In this document: piece by piece, positions 20,958 through 32,024 of the stretch | How the letters are laid out: each line of letters begins with the position of its first letter | Numbering within the stretch: the stretch's first letter is position 1 | Assembly (NCBI RefSeq): GCF_947241705.1 | Contig: NC_079266.1 | Span: forward strand, 620,001 to 684,000 | Length of the DNA stretch: 64,000 nucleotides | Source: Saccharomyces mikatae IFO 1815 | Lineage: Eukaryota > Ascomycota > Saccharomycetes > Saccharomycetales > Saccharomycetaceae | Direction of reading: 5' to 3' | Position numbers and translations under genes: made by a program | The notes under the pieces: model-generated | The model's database searches: none | Told to the model about the DNA's origin: nothing | What the model saw: the letters and a program-made list of their open reading frames with translations, nothing else

Positions 20958-23390
20958 ATGTCGAATACGAGCACCAAAGATATACGGAAAGGTAAGCCAA
21001 GAAGGGGAACCGGTTTTGATTTACTTGAAGTGACTGAATCCCTGGGTTACCAGACACACAGGAAAAATGGAAGAAATTCCTGGTCAAAGGACGATGACAA
21101 TATGTTACGGTCACTGGTGGATGAATCTGCGAAGGAATTGGGCTATGGAAATGGACTTGAAGACGTTAAAACAATTCAACAGTCAAACCATCTTTCGAAA
21201 TGTATCGCTTGGGATGTTTTAGCCACGCGATTCAAACACACCGTTAGAACTTCCAAGGATGTAAGAAAGCGTTGGACAGGATCTCTTGATCCAAACTTGA
21301 AAAAAGGCAAATGGACACAAGAAGAGGATGAGCAGCTTTTGAAAGCTTATGAAGAGCATGGACCTCACTGGCTGAGTATCTCCATGGACATTCCGGGCAG
21401 GACAGAGGACCAATGTGCCAAGAGATACATTGAAGTGTTGGGGCCTGGAAGTAAGGGGAGGCTGAGAGAGTGGACCCTTGGGGAAGATTTGAATTTGATA
21501 AGTAAAGTTAAAGCATACGGCACGAAATGGAGGAAGATTTCATCGGAAATGGAATTTAGACCAAGTTTAACGTGTAGAAATAGATGGCGGAAAATCATTA
21601 CAATGGTAGTACGAGGGCAAGCATCGGAGGTAATAACCAAAGCTATCAAAGAAAACAAAAACATAGATATTAAAGATGGCAAACTCCGACAACAACCTAT
21701 TGTAGATTCGGATATACGGCCGGATTATGCACTAAATAACGAGGAACAGTCACAACTATCCCAACAGAATAACGCTTCATTAATAAAGCAAGATATAGTG
21801 AATGTTAAAGAGATAGAATCAAGTAAATTACCAAGATTAAAAGAGAATGATAAAGATAGTTCAAATGAAACTAAGCAACAGTCATTGCCCCCCTTAAAAG
21901 ATATTTCTGTACCTCCCCCCATAAGAATGATGCAGGTCAGTCAGCCTCATATAAGTAGTAGTAGGAGCAAAGTCTCTTTACCTTCTGAAAGTCTATCTCC
22001 CATGAATAAGCAAAGTCTGGGAGGAATTCCGGATAGTCCTCAGACAAACCTCCCACCAGCATTCATCCCAGCTTCTCTCGATGAGCATATGATGAGTAAC
22101 GCTGGTATTTCGGATTCTCCGAAACATGCATCCTCTACTGTGAAAACAAGAGAACCGAATTCCTCCAGTACGCAATGGAAATTCACATTGAAAGATGGTC
22201 AAGGTCTATCAATCTCGAATGGAACTATCGACAGTACCAAATTGGTAAAGGAGCTGGTTGATCAAGCTAAAAAGTACTCTTTGAAAATTTCCATACATCA
22301 GCATATTCATAACCATTACGTCACGTCCACAGAACACCCCGTTAGCAATAACGTTAATTTGACAAATAATGGGAATATTAATGGAAACTCTTTACTAATC
22401 GATAGTTTTCCACATATGGGTAGACAATTGGTAAACGGTCTTCCTGGGTTAGGTTCAAACAACGATACTTTTAACCCGGAATACAGAACTTCTCTTGACA
22501 ATATGGATAGTGATTTCTTATCAAGAACCCCCAACTATAACGCATTTAGCTTGGAACCCACTTCACATAGCTCTGTTGATAACGCGAATGAACTTGGCCC
22601 ACAAAGTAATAGAGGGACAAACAGCCCGTCTGTGTTTTATCCTCAAGCAAGCACGCTGGTTCCAACCAACTCTACTACTACGACTAGTGAAATTATTACA
22701 GGAAATGCCAGTGCCAATAGCATGTCACCAAACTTTAATGGAACAGGCGGTAAGGCACCAAGCTCTACGGCTTCATATACAACAAGCGGTTCTGAGATGC
22801 CGCCTGATGTGGGCCCCAATAGAATAGCTCATTTTAATTATTTACCACCAACAATACGACCTCATTTAGGTTCATCAGACGCGACAAGAGGTGCCGACTT
22901 GAACAAGTTACTTAATCCATCTCCAAATTCGGCAAGAAGTAGTAGTAGCAAAACTAAAAAAAGAGACAAAAAAAAAAGTGAACTTTCTGGACATCATTCT
23001 TCATCCTCTTTGACAACCAACAAATTCAGCCATATTGATCAATCAGAAATATCAAGAACAACATCCAGATCCGATACTCCATTAAGAGATGAAGACGGTT
23101 TAGATTTCTGGGAAACCTTAAGGTCTTTAGCTACTACTAACCCAAATCCTCCGGTTGAGAAACCTGCTGAAAATAGGGAGGTCGCATCTCATGTGGTACA
23201 CCAAGGAATCGTATCCCACACAGAGGATGAAGGTCTTGGTTCCCATAGTGGAGAGTATGATTTTTTTAACGAGTTGTTGGATAAAAAGGCAGACACACTG
23301 CACAATGAAGCTAAGAAGGCAAAAGATCATGATATGGCGTCAGGAGGTTCTACGGATAATGGGTCAGTCCTGCCATTAAACCCAAGTTGA
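20958..23390 (+). CDS. BAS1: Myb-type transcription factor Bas1
   Basis: Bas1, with partner Pho2/Bas2, activates purine (ADE) and histidine biosynthesis genes when adenine is limiting. It binds TGACTC through Myb repeats. The 810 residues match S. cerevisiae (811). Three repeats are visible: R1 about 40-108 (divergent, with a long insertion), R2 116-161 (KWTQEEDEQL to CAKRYIEV) and R3 169-213 (REWTLGEDLN to NRWRKI). The central and C-terminal part is Ser/Asn/Pro-rich, as expected for the activation and Bas2-interaction regions. A basic patch KTKKRDKKKSE near residue 670 could be a nuclear localisation signal. It is followed convergently by SKG1. Confidence 0.96.
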   Translation: MSNTSTKDIRKGKPRRGTGFDLLEVTESLGYQTHRKNGRNSWSKDDDNMLRSLVDESAKELGYGNGLEDVKTIQQSNHLSKCIAWDVLATRFKHTVRTSKDVRKRWTGSLDPNLKKGKWTQEEDEQLLKAYEEHGPHWLSISMDIPGRTEDQCAKRYIEVLGPGSKGRLREWTLGEDLNLISKVKAYGTKWRKISSEMEFRPSLTCRNRWRKIITMVVRGQASEVITKAIKENKNIDIKDGKLRQQPIVDSDIRPDYALNNEEQSQLSQQNNASLIKQDIVNVKEIESSKLPRLKENDKDSSNETKQQSLPPLKDISVPPPIRMMQVSQPHISSSRSKVSLPSESLSPMNKQSLGGIPDSPQTNLPPAFIPASLDEHMMSNAGISDSPKHASSTVKTREPNSSSTQWKFTLKDGQGLSISNGTIDSTKLVKELVDQAKKYSLKISIHQHIHNHYVTSTEHPVSNNVNLTNNGNINGNSLLIDSFPHMGRQLVNGLPGLGSNNDTFNPEYRTSLDNMDSDFLSRTPNYNAFSLEPTSHSSVDNANELGPQSNRGTNSPSVFYPQASTLVPTNSTTTTSEIITGNASANSMSPNFNGTGGKAPSSTASYTTSGSEMPPDVGPNRIAHFNYLPPTIRPHLGSSDATRGADLNKLLNPSPNSARSSSSKTKKRDKKKSELSGHHSSSSLTTNKFSHIDQSEISRTTSRSDTPLRDEDGLDFWETLRSLATTNPNPPVEKPAENREVASHVVHQGIVSHTEDEGLGSHSGEYDFFNELLDKKADTLHNEAKKAKDHDMASGGSTDNGSVLPLNPS

Positions 23391-23861
23391 GAAGCATGGA
23401 TCATAGAGCGGCGATTTTCAACTGTTGGACATTTAGTTTTGTAAAAAGCATAGGAGTATATTATACATAGTCAAGATGAATAATATTCTCAAAGAAAACA
23501 AGCGGTTATATGGCCCTCAATTTTTATTACTTTACCATCAGTCACCTTTTCTTGGAATAATATGGAAAAAGCACAAGTTTTTTCTGAGACAACAAAACAT
23601 TAAATTTAGCGAACACAAAACAGGCGCTAAAATATCCAACATAACATGTTTAAAGAGAAAGATATAAAAATAAATGCAGATGAGACAGTGAACTTTGAAA
23701 ATTATTTCTCGATGAGTTTTGAGTCCTATATATAGTTTATCATAAAATAAAAACAGATTGTATGTTTAGCTTATTTACTTTTAACATTTAGATTGAATTG
23801 AGTATTTTTTTTGTTTTTCTTGTATTTTAACTATAATATAATGTTTAATATATCAACAGTA
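23391..23861. other. Convergent intergenic region BAS1/SKG1
   Basis: A 471-bp AT-rich spacer between converging genes, with TATATA-like stretches (around 23697 and 23727) suited to 3'-end formation. A 63-codon plus-strand frame at 23476-23667 has no resemblance to a known family. No RNA gene is seen. Confidence 0.5.
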
Positions 23862-24932
23862 TTATTTAGGTCTGAAACTTTCTATGAATTCTCTCTTGCT
23901 TTGTGAATAGTTAGTAAATTCGTTTTCATATTGATCTTCCTCTGCAATTTCTCCGATATTGCCCACATCATAGTTATTCTGCAACTTGTATAAATCCTTA
24001 GTTTCTTTGTCTGCTTTAGCTGACACGGCACCCTTTACTGAATTGCAATCATCAGACTCTTCACTATTTTTATCAGACGTGCTTGGTAAGTGCGACAGAG
24101 CCGCACTTTTTGGTGTCGCAAACACATCTTCCAGTGCATCTGGTTTATTTACAGATGTTATAGAGGAATTTCTTGTATGAAAGGATGTGTTTGATATGTT
24201 GCCGTTTAAAAATGATGAGGATGCTCTTCTTGGGTAGTACGAACCAAAATCCTGATTTTGTAAATTCCTTATTAAATTCTCATTACTAGATTGCCGAATA
24301 TTATGTTTGAAATCTGTCATTGAAGGTTTATTTTGGTCATTACTAGTATTAGTATCACTCGAAGGATCCGTAAAGAAGTTTGGTCCATCATCAGCAATAA
24401 CAGGGACCATTTGGTCATAAACACTTATCTGCCTCTTTGTTATGTGCTGTTGGGACGAAGATAATGATACATTAGAGCTGTTATTCATACTCGGTAAATC
24501 GACAATAGACTTTTGCTTGATGTTATTACCGTAGCTGCTATTTCGTACTTGTAACAAATTTATCTTCCTACGATATGCTGGCACATAATATTTACTATCT
24601 CTTTTCCCTAATGGATTCTCATGATCTCGCAATTTGCCATCTTTTTCTTCTGGCTGAGCTGATCCTTCCGATGAACCAGACGTGTGGTCAGGATTCTTCA
24701 ACTCAGCACTGGTTAGTCCTGTTTCGTCTTTACTATCTCTCAAGGGTCCAAAGTTGTCAAAGGATACGAAACCACTTTCGTCATAAATAGCTCTTTCCAA
24801 TTCTTGATCGTCTTGTTCCTCCTTTTTGTACCTTTTTTGTAGGTTGAACCAAAAAACTACCGCTATTATAATACCCACACCGACGGGTATACCCACCGCA
24901 CAGCCTACCGCAACTGATGTGCTCGCTGTCAT
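23862..24932 (-). CDS. SKG1: Single-pass membrane protein Skg1
   Basis: A 356-residue homolog of S. cerevisiae Skg1 (355), a bud-associated membrane protein affecting cell-wall polymer composition and growth when cell-wall signalling is impaired. One hydrophobic, Gly/Val/Ile-rich segment at about residues 8-27 ([20 protein letters not shown]) is the only membrane span. A basic KRYKKEE stretch follows, suggesting a large cytoplasmic Ser/Asn-rich tail. I chose the ATG at 24932 because it gives the family N-terminus [10 protein letters not shown]; the frame extends upstream to 24998 but without family resemblance. The biochemical activity is unknown. Confidence 0.92.
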   Translation of the reverse strand: MTASTSVAVGCAVGIPVGVGIIIAVVFWFNLQKRYKKEEQDDQELERAIYDESGFVSFDNFGPLRDSKDETGLTSAELKNPDHTSGSSEGSAQPEEKDGKLRDHENPLGKRDSKYYVPAYRRKINLLQVRNSSYGNNIKQKSIVDLPSMNNSSNVSLSSSQQHITKRQISVYDQMVPVIADDGPNFFTDPSSDTNTSNDQNKPSMTDFKHNIRQSSNENLIRNLQNQDFGSYYPRRASSSFLNGNISNTSFHTRNSSITSVNKPDALEDVFATPKSAALSHLPSTSDKNSEESDDCNSVKGAVSAKADKETKDLYKLQNNYDVGNIGEIAEEDQYENEFTNYSQSKREFIESFRPK

Positions 24933-25525
24933 CTCCTTTAATGTCTTGATTACGATGAGCTCCCAATAAAAAAAAATTATAACCCTGATAAATAACACAA
25001 AACTAAAACGCCAGATCTAGTGGAAGAATAAAACAAAAAAATCCCAAAATCTGCCTATTGCTTCAACAACCCTGTCCAAAAAGCTACCTCGCACAGTAAA
25101 CTATCTAAATTAAAGATGTTTGTCTCAATGGTCCCTGATAGACAAATGGCGACCGAGCCTTAGTCACAATAATTAATATATGCTTTCTGTCGAAAAAGAA
25201 CAAATAGCGAGCGTGTAAATGCAATAGAATCTAGAAAGAGGTAGAGCGAGCAGTAAAACAAAGAATCTCGGACAAGAAATCTTTAAGCGAATAGTATAAT
25301 CTCCTTTGCTAGTCCTTTTGAGAGTTCTAAGCTTTCGTTTCGAGGATCAGTACTTTCTTCTATTCTTTATTACTATCGGTCTCGAAAAGCTCGTCGCGAG
25401 AATTTGAACACATGTGACCCGGACAAAACGCTTTTTTTTGAATAATTAAAGGGTGGGAACAATAATGTCAATAATTATACGGTGTCACGAGCGGCAGAGA
25501 TGATTACTCAGATAATTTTGCAGAC
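24933..25525. promoter_or_regulatory. Divergent promoter region SKG1/SIR1
   Basis: A 593-bp spacer between divergent genes. Just before SIR1 an upstream ATG at 25500 opens a ten-codon frame that ends at 25532, so it overlaps the SIR1 start in another frame. Whether SIR1 mRNA includes that ATG cannot be told from sequence alone. No other site is clear. Confidence 0.45.
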
Positions 25526-27475
25526 ATGCTAGAGATCAATGCTAGGTTTGTAGTCATTGATGGATGGCTAATAGACGTTGTGAAGCGAAGACCAGTCAAT
25601 TTTTGGAGTCCGGATATAAGATTACTATTACCGAATGACGACGACTACGAAAAACTATTACAGCAAGATTTAGTAAACTGGGAACAACTAAAGAAAGACT
25701 CTAAATCTGTGCTCATTGGTGTGAAGTCTATGGAATTATTTAAGAATATAAAGCTGGTTCTTCGAGAGTTTTTCCTGTTAGAAGACGGAAGAATAGTCCT
25801 AAAGAGAATCAAAAGTAAATTACATTACAAAGTGATTAAAAAGTTCGCTTGTAGATGTTGCAGGTTATATTTGCCAAAATGGGGAACCATGTACATATAT
25901 CCGATGTCAAGCGATAAGAAGTCTCGCTTAAAAGGAGTTTGTCAGTTTTCATTGAATGTCGAACCTGATCGGGAGTATCCACTAATCGACATTAATGTCA
26001 GTCATCAGTACATTATAATCGAAGAATTTCTATTATATTTGAACGAGAGGAGGCTTTACAAGTGGAGCGATAACTACTTAAGAGATCAAATCGGTTTAAG
26101 AAAGTGGTCGCGTTTGAGAAGACTTTACAATCCGGTGAGCCTCGACATACTTGACGGTTTGAAATCGAATTATTATTTTGTGAAGGATGATCTGCTATTT
26201 CAACTATTAGGAAAAAGGGTTTTCGTTAAATTTTGCAAAATAATGAGAAATGAAAGGGAAGGCAAAATTCCATTCTGGTACTGTGCGAGGACGACGACAG
26301 CGAAAGCTTCACATATTGCATATGTTTTGCCAGATACAGCAACATCTAATCCTCCCACAGATAAAAAGAGTGTTGTTAGATTTATTGTTAGAGAACAACC
26401 TGTCGTAGAGGATATAGTCTCTAACCCGACCTATTCAGATTTAGCAGAACAGCTGTTTATTGAAGTAGAGGCCGTAAAAAAGAAAATATCAGCTAACCTT
26501 CTTCGGTTAGAAAATCAACTAATGGAATGTACTGATCAGGAAAAAAATGTTGTCAAAGTAAGTAAGATTTCTAGCGAAGTGCTGGATCAAATTCCTGACT
26601 TTCCTGTATCCAAAGTCACCTTGTTATTGATTGCCGCTGGTGAGGATAAAAAATACATTGAACTGGTTGAAGAATTAGCAAGAAGACTGGAAAAAATATG
26701 CATTGAAAAAACCACACAATCTTTAGAAAATATAAGAAACACTTTTCTGTCGAACCCTGGAATACGAGCTAGGTTTGATAAGGAGTATTATAAGAGCACA
26801 GAAGAATATAAAGTTACACTCCAACTTATTAAAGAAGACTTTCTGCTTCTATTAGTAAAACAGTTAAAAAACACACAGGTGTCTGAAACAGAGTTTACCA
26901 GAGAAGAGTATATTTCGCCCAGGTTCTTAGTAGCAGATGGATTTTTAATTGACCTGGCAGAGGAAAAACTAGTTGATCCAAAGGACCCGCGTCTACGGAC
27001 GCTATTGAAAGATCACCAGCGCGACATTATTGCCCAAATGAACTTGATTGCTTGGGATGACCTCAAAGAATATCGGCATCCGATCCCATTGCAAGCTAAA
27101 TCTTTATTTAAACTTTGCAAGCATACAAAAAAGAACTTCATACGAGATGCAAACTTCAAATTACACTTATTACCCACTGAGGAAAATTTGACAAGCGCAC
27201 AAATGTCAGTTTTCTATCCTTGCATCCCTATTTATCTGGATGACAACACTGTCCAATACCTGTACGATGATAGCGTTATCCCTGAATATGAAACGAATTC
27301 ATTAAATGCTGCCATGAAATCAAAGTGCTCGTGGAGAGATTCTTTAGAGAAGGACCCTGAGTCACTTTTCCAAGAGGCCATCAGGCGCATGCGATTCTTA
27401 ATATCTTACGAAGAATTGAAAATAAATTATATGGCAGCGTTTGAGGAGTTACGCAGGGGAAATCACAACGACTAG
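25526..27475 (+). CDS. SIR1: Silencing establishment protein Sir1
   Basis: Sir1 helps establish silencing at the HM mating loci by bridging ORC (via the Orc1 BAH domain) at silencers to Sir4. The 649 residues compare with 654 in S. cerevisiae, at an estimated 65-70% identity; Sir1 evolves fast. Two related segments are visible. The N-terminal one is about residues 8-90 ([16 protein letters not shown] onward) and the C-terminal one about 470-560 ([16 protein letters not shown] onward). They correspond to the known OIR' and OIR domains, the latter being the Orc1-binding one. [10 protein letters not shown] motif near residue 110 may bind metal or be structural. It is a useful lineage marker, because SIR1 is found only in close relatives of Saccharomyces. 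Confidence 0.93.
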   Translation: MLEINARFVVIDGWLIDVVKRRPVNFWSPDIRLLLPNDDDYEKLLQQDLVNWEQLKKDSKSVLIGVKSMELFKNIKLVLREFFLLEDGRIVLKRIKSKLHYKVIKKFACRCCRLYLPKWGTMYIYPMSSDKKSRLKGVCQFSLNVEPDREYPLIDINVSHQYIIIEEFLLYLNERRLYKWSDNYLRDQIGLRKWSRLRRLYNPVSLDILDGLKSNYYFVKDDLLFQLLGKRVFVKFCKIMRNEREGKIPFWYCARTTTAKASHIAYVLPDTATSNPPTDKKSVVRFIVREQPVVEDIVSNPTYSDLAEQLFIEVEAVKKKISANLLRLENQLMECTDQEKNVVKVSKISSEVLDQIPDFPVSKVTLLLIAAGEDKKYIELVEELARRLEKICIEKTTQSLENIRNTFLSNPGIRARFDKEYYKSTEEYKVTLQLIKEDFLLLLVKQLKNTQVSETEFTREEYISPRFLVADGFLIDLAEEKLVDPKDPRLRTLLKDHQRDIIAQMNLIAWDDLKEYRHPIPLQAKSLFKLCKHTKKNFIRDANFKLHLLPTEENLTSAQMSVFYPCIPIYLDDNTVQYLYDDSVIPEYETNSLNAAMKSKCSWRDSLEKDPESLFQEAIRRMRFLISYEELKINYMAAFEELRRGNHND

Positions 27476-30400
27476 GTAGTTACTGGAATATAAGTGAAGA
27501 ATCTTCACTGCTAAACAGAGTGATGACATCCCTATGACCAAGTCATGAGTACCGGTTGCAAAGTTGACTAAAAATTGTTAATTTTTTGATAATCCTTTAA
27601 TTTTAACTATCTAGTGAGCTGGATATCTCAAGCCGTATTATGACGTCGAAGACAGTATATTCTGTGGAATTTGGTATAGAAAATATTCCAACTAATGATC
27701 AGTGTTATCGTTTTATTGTTCTTACCAATTTTTAAATATGATTTTTAAAGGTTCAATATTGAAATTGGGTTCCATTTATGCACATTGATAATAATTACGA
27801 TATTTCTAAGCCTTTACAAGTTTCGGTACATATCTTTCCCAATGCAATGATTATTATTTCCAATTAGTCATAGGGAGGCTGGTGTATCAAAAAAAACCCC
27901 ACCATAATAAGGTAACAAAAGCGCAATAAGAAGTCATATTTAACCAGAAATGATGGGTATTATATATCAATCTATACGTATCATTGTAAGACGCTTAACT
28001 TTCTTAATTATTGTGACATATCATTTTTCAAATCTACATGTTACGGCCAAATTAAAATTTTAGCAAAGGAGGGTGCCCTGCTAAAAACTAATAATACTAA
28101 TTTGAGATTTTATATCGCTTTTACATGTACTTCGCTAATGAAATGTCCCTTTTAGTTAAAGCCTTGTCTATCCCCACATTACATTAACAATAACATGATA
28201 AGTTACGTAAAGCTCTTGTAGAAGTAATACTAGTGGTATTGGGTGAAAACATAGTATCAGGTGTCAGTTGGAATAATTTGTCAGTATAACTGCTTCAGTA
28301 GGAAATGTTTCGCAGCTTGAATTGAATGACTTGTCAATTCTTCTTTTGACTTGAGGAGCAACTATACTCTGATAAAAACCAAACTTATAAGTAGCGTGAT
28401 ACTGTCAATGATGGATGGTCCTCAATCAAGTAAACAAAAATACTCTCAAAATACAGAATCATCTGGTGAAATTACACTTTTCTTAGAAGATGCCTTTCAG
28501 CATATTAAGTAAGCTGACTAATATATTTTGTCATCGATAAAAAATATAGTTAGAGTCCATAATCGAGGCATCTGCATTTAAAAGGATACAGAAGGTGATA
28601 CCTGGCAGAAAATTAAGAATTAGAATAGTTAGAGGCTGAGTGTTAAATACTACAGAGCTGGTCTACAAAAAGTAACATATTCCTCATAGAGTTGGTAACC
28701 TGGATCAGGAAACCATACGTAAAAGAAAGAGAAAAGATGGGTTGCTGGCTATGTTGGAGTCAGTTTTAGGAATTTTACCATGACAACAACAATGTCGTTT
28801 TGTATAAAATCGTTAGCTCTCTTAAATTTGTTAGCGTCTCTGCTTTTGCTCACTCATTTTAGCCACAGCCACCGGCTTGTTGATCGGGAGAAAAAAACTG
28901 AATAGGAGGAATGGTACTTAAATGGTAAGACTAACCGTGCGAATTTGTTACTGGCCTTCCGAATTTGCTTTCTCAATCTCATTCTTCAAAGTTATTGATA
29001 AAATTGGAAGATTTTCCTTCCTTAGTTGTCGTAAGATTTCAACGTATATGCCGTAACAACGACTTCTTTTTTACGATCTCCAGTTCCTCAAATAGAGATC
29101 ATTAAGAAGAGATCAACTTCCCATAAACGTAGGTTCTGGATACTACATGAAAGAAGTGGTTTATCATACCCAGCAGTATTTCTTTTTGACACAAATACTT
29201 CACACTCTCCTGTCGCTAACATAGTCGTATTTTTTTATCTCTGTGAAGATTTCAATGTTCCTAGAAATTCCATTACTTAAGTGTCTTGATGTCTTATTTA
29301 AAGTGGACCCTATGAAAATCAAACGACATTTTAAGGCCTTCGTCTTTTTGCTAGTTCTGGTTCTGGTTAAGGTGTACTTTACTTAGTTTTCTTCCACTGT
29401 TTTTCGACCAAATATAGAAAATCAATATACTTTCTGAAATATCGCTTAAGAAACCGTCACAGGCCTGATTTTCGTTATTGGTTAGTTATTGATTACTTCT
29501 TGTTAACGCATAGTTTTAAAATAGTATTGACGACAGCACTATTTTACAGGTTTTTCATTTGGTTTGGATACAAATACTTCAAAATATGGAAAGTGGTTTC
29601 TCAAGAGTCACTAATATAATTATCAGGCAATTTTAATCTCAGATAAATCAAGCGTAAGTTGAATTTCTTCTTTTTGATTTGAAATGCTTAATATTGTTAT
29701 TGTATACATCAAGCTTTATATCTTCTTATATCTCAAAGTTGAAGATAGGGAAGCTTGGAAGGTAAGTTATCATACGGTGCAGAAAATATAGGGTTTACGC
29801 GGTGGTGGAAGTACGTGCACTTAGAGGGAAAAGTAGAAAAGTGGCAAAAACTACAATATCTCCACTCCTATAAAATGATACTTTCAAATCACATGAGCTG
29901 TAGGAATCTTACTTTTATGATGTGAGCTTGTTCAGATATACAATATACATCTGAACAAAAATTTTCCACAAGGGGAGACGAAGGTAAAATACCCTTCAAT
30001 CCTACTCACCTTTTTATGTAGCTACTTTATGAAAGACAATGAAATGAAGTTAACACCAAACTCTCATTAACGCACCTGATCTCCCATTAGTAGCAATACC
30101 TTTGATCATTCTTAGTCTGATACAAACAAGAAACGTCACAAGAATCTACTTGGTTTACAAAGTTGTAGTCTTCTAGACACCATCCGCCAACGGCTTCGTT
30201 CAAATAATTGCAGATATCTCATAAACATTACCGCCTAATAGTTTCCTGAATTTCTTGCAAGTATGGATAGATATGCGTGGCAACCAGTTCCAACACTTAT
30301 TGAGAAAATGCTGTAGTCTTTAAGGTTAGTTTATTCTCCGATTGAATACTTTAAAAAGCAAGATTGTTAAATGAAACAATTAAAATGGAGTGCCTATTAA

Positions 30401-32024
30401 CACAACCAAAAAAATTCTTTTATTCCAAGATTACTTTGTCCTGAGAACTCGTATGTATTCTCTGCTATCAGTATGCTTTCGATAAGCTAAATATTATGAA
30501 GTCCGAAGCCTTCCAATATCTTAATGGTTATACGGAATGCCATAGAGTACACCGAAAAAATGACCATTCTTTTGGAATGTATTATTGATATGCCACACTG
30601 ATAACGTGGAGGTAAAAGAGTGAATATTTTCATTTCTACCATACAGGCCGGAAACTAGAATGTTCTGAGGTTTAACAATACCAACCAGAAAAGGATCTTT
30701 GAAGCGAAAAGATTACCATATCCACGATCTGGTTATAAGTGTTTCCTAAAACTATTCCACTATTTACAATTGTAAACACAAATTGCTAATCGTGGGTTTA
30801 ACTTTTTTCTCCTTCCCCCTACAGCAGTTTTAAATAGAAAAATGTTTAAAAAAAACCATTGGTATCGGATGGAGCTGGCAAAGTTCAGGCACTTAATCAA
30901 ATTGTGTTTCTCCATTATTCTCCTCATGAAAGAACTGTTACGTTAGCCAGCCCTGAGCGTCTTATTTTGGATGGACCCTCAACTCAATTTCATATCAACT
31001 GCGGACTTCATTTCCTACGGCTATTTCTAAGAGAATATTCTCTCAGCGTATATCGCCTGTTGTATTTTCTGTTGCCGAAAAACCTTATTTTACGACAAAC
31101 CTTACTTTGCATTAAAGTTTGAAAAAATTTCTTCTCTGTCCTCGAAATTGCGCAGCTTTAAACTTCCAGAATGTTTACAAAAATTGTCTTAGCTTTTCAT
31201 TTCGCCCTATTTCCACAGTCACACCTGTAGAGAAGTGTTACATCAGTACGAGTAATCGCCTATGGTGTCAGTTTTAAAGTTTCATGGGTTAAAGTTAGTT
31301 TCCCCTTTTGAACAAAAATTCAAGAAAGTTGTAGGTCAAGCAAGCAGCGTATGATGAACAAAAAGAATGTTGTGTCACAGGATTGTTGTGTAACTCGGTA
31401 GATTTGCTAAAGCGCGTCTTGTAGTAATCTTGCAGCAGACTTTGTATTACGGTCCCTTTTCATTCTATCATAGTGATGTTTATCAGTTTCAAGTTTTTGG
31501 AACGCGAAAGCTAGTTTTCCTCTTTTCTTTAAGGCCTTCTTTAGGAATTATGTTTTAATCTCATTTAAAGGCATAAAGAATGGAAAGAATGCGTACGTTA
31601 CAAAGTTGTTGTACAATATGTCACGTGTGTTGCGAAACGCGCCTGACAGTAATTATGTATCAAACGTGACAACACTTTCTATTTCGCTTCGGAACATGTT
31701 TGGTATCTATCCACACTACGGAAAGTGTAAGTTCGTACTAGAATGTGGTCTTGGACTTTTTTGTCGATAGGATGTTAATGTAAATCGTGGACAAAGCTTG
31801 CTTAGAAGATGTTTCTTTGTGAAGAATGATTGATGACTGAACTCTTTTGACGTACTTTTGCCGTTAAATAATACTAATAAAATGCATATTTGCTCAAAAC
31901 ACTTTAAAATTCAAAATTATAAACATATAAAGAGGGACATTTCCACCTCTCATTATTGCAAGTTTATGTAGAAGCTCTTGCTCTAGAATGGTTATTACCT
32001 TTGAACAACAAACCAAATATAATA
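27476..32024. promoter_or_regulatory. 4.5-kb gene-free region upstream of FLO10
   Basis: No protein gene is supportable in this 4,549-bp stretch; the largest frame (30859-31122, 87 codons) has no ATG start and no resemblance to a known family. The reference chromosome also has a long spacer here, so it is conserved in nature if not in sequence. Long upstream regions are typical of flocculin genes such as FLO11, which integrate many regulators and noncoding transcripts. Short matches to Ste12 (TGAAACA at 30373-30379) and Tec1 (CATTCT near 30566) motifs occur but are individually weak. A TATA element, ATATAAAG, lies at about 31925-31932. No tRNA or repeat was found. Confidence 0.5.

Noticed and set aside
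21717-21722. CGGCCG inside the BAS1 coding region
   Set aside because: A single site within a conserved coding sequence, not in a promoter and with no partner site; about four chance copies are expected in 64 kb at this base composition.
30859-31122. 87-codon frame upstream of FLO10
   Set aside because: No ATG start, no recognisable domain, and it is the only sizeable frame in 4.5 kb, as expected by chance.
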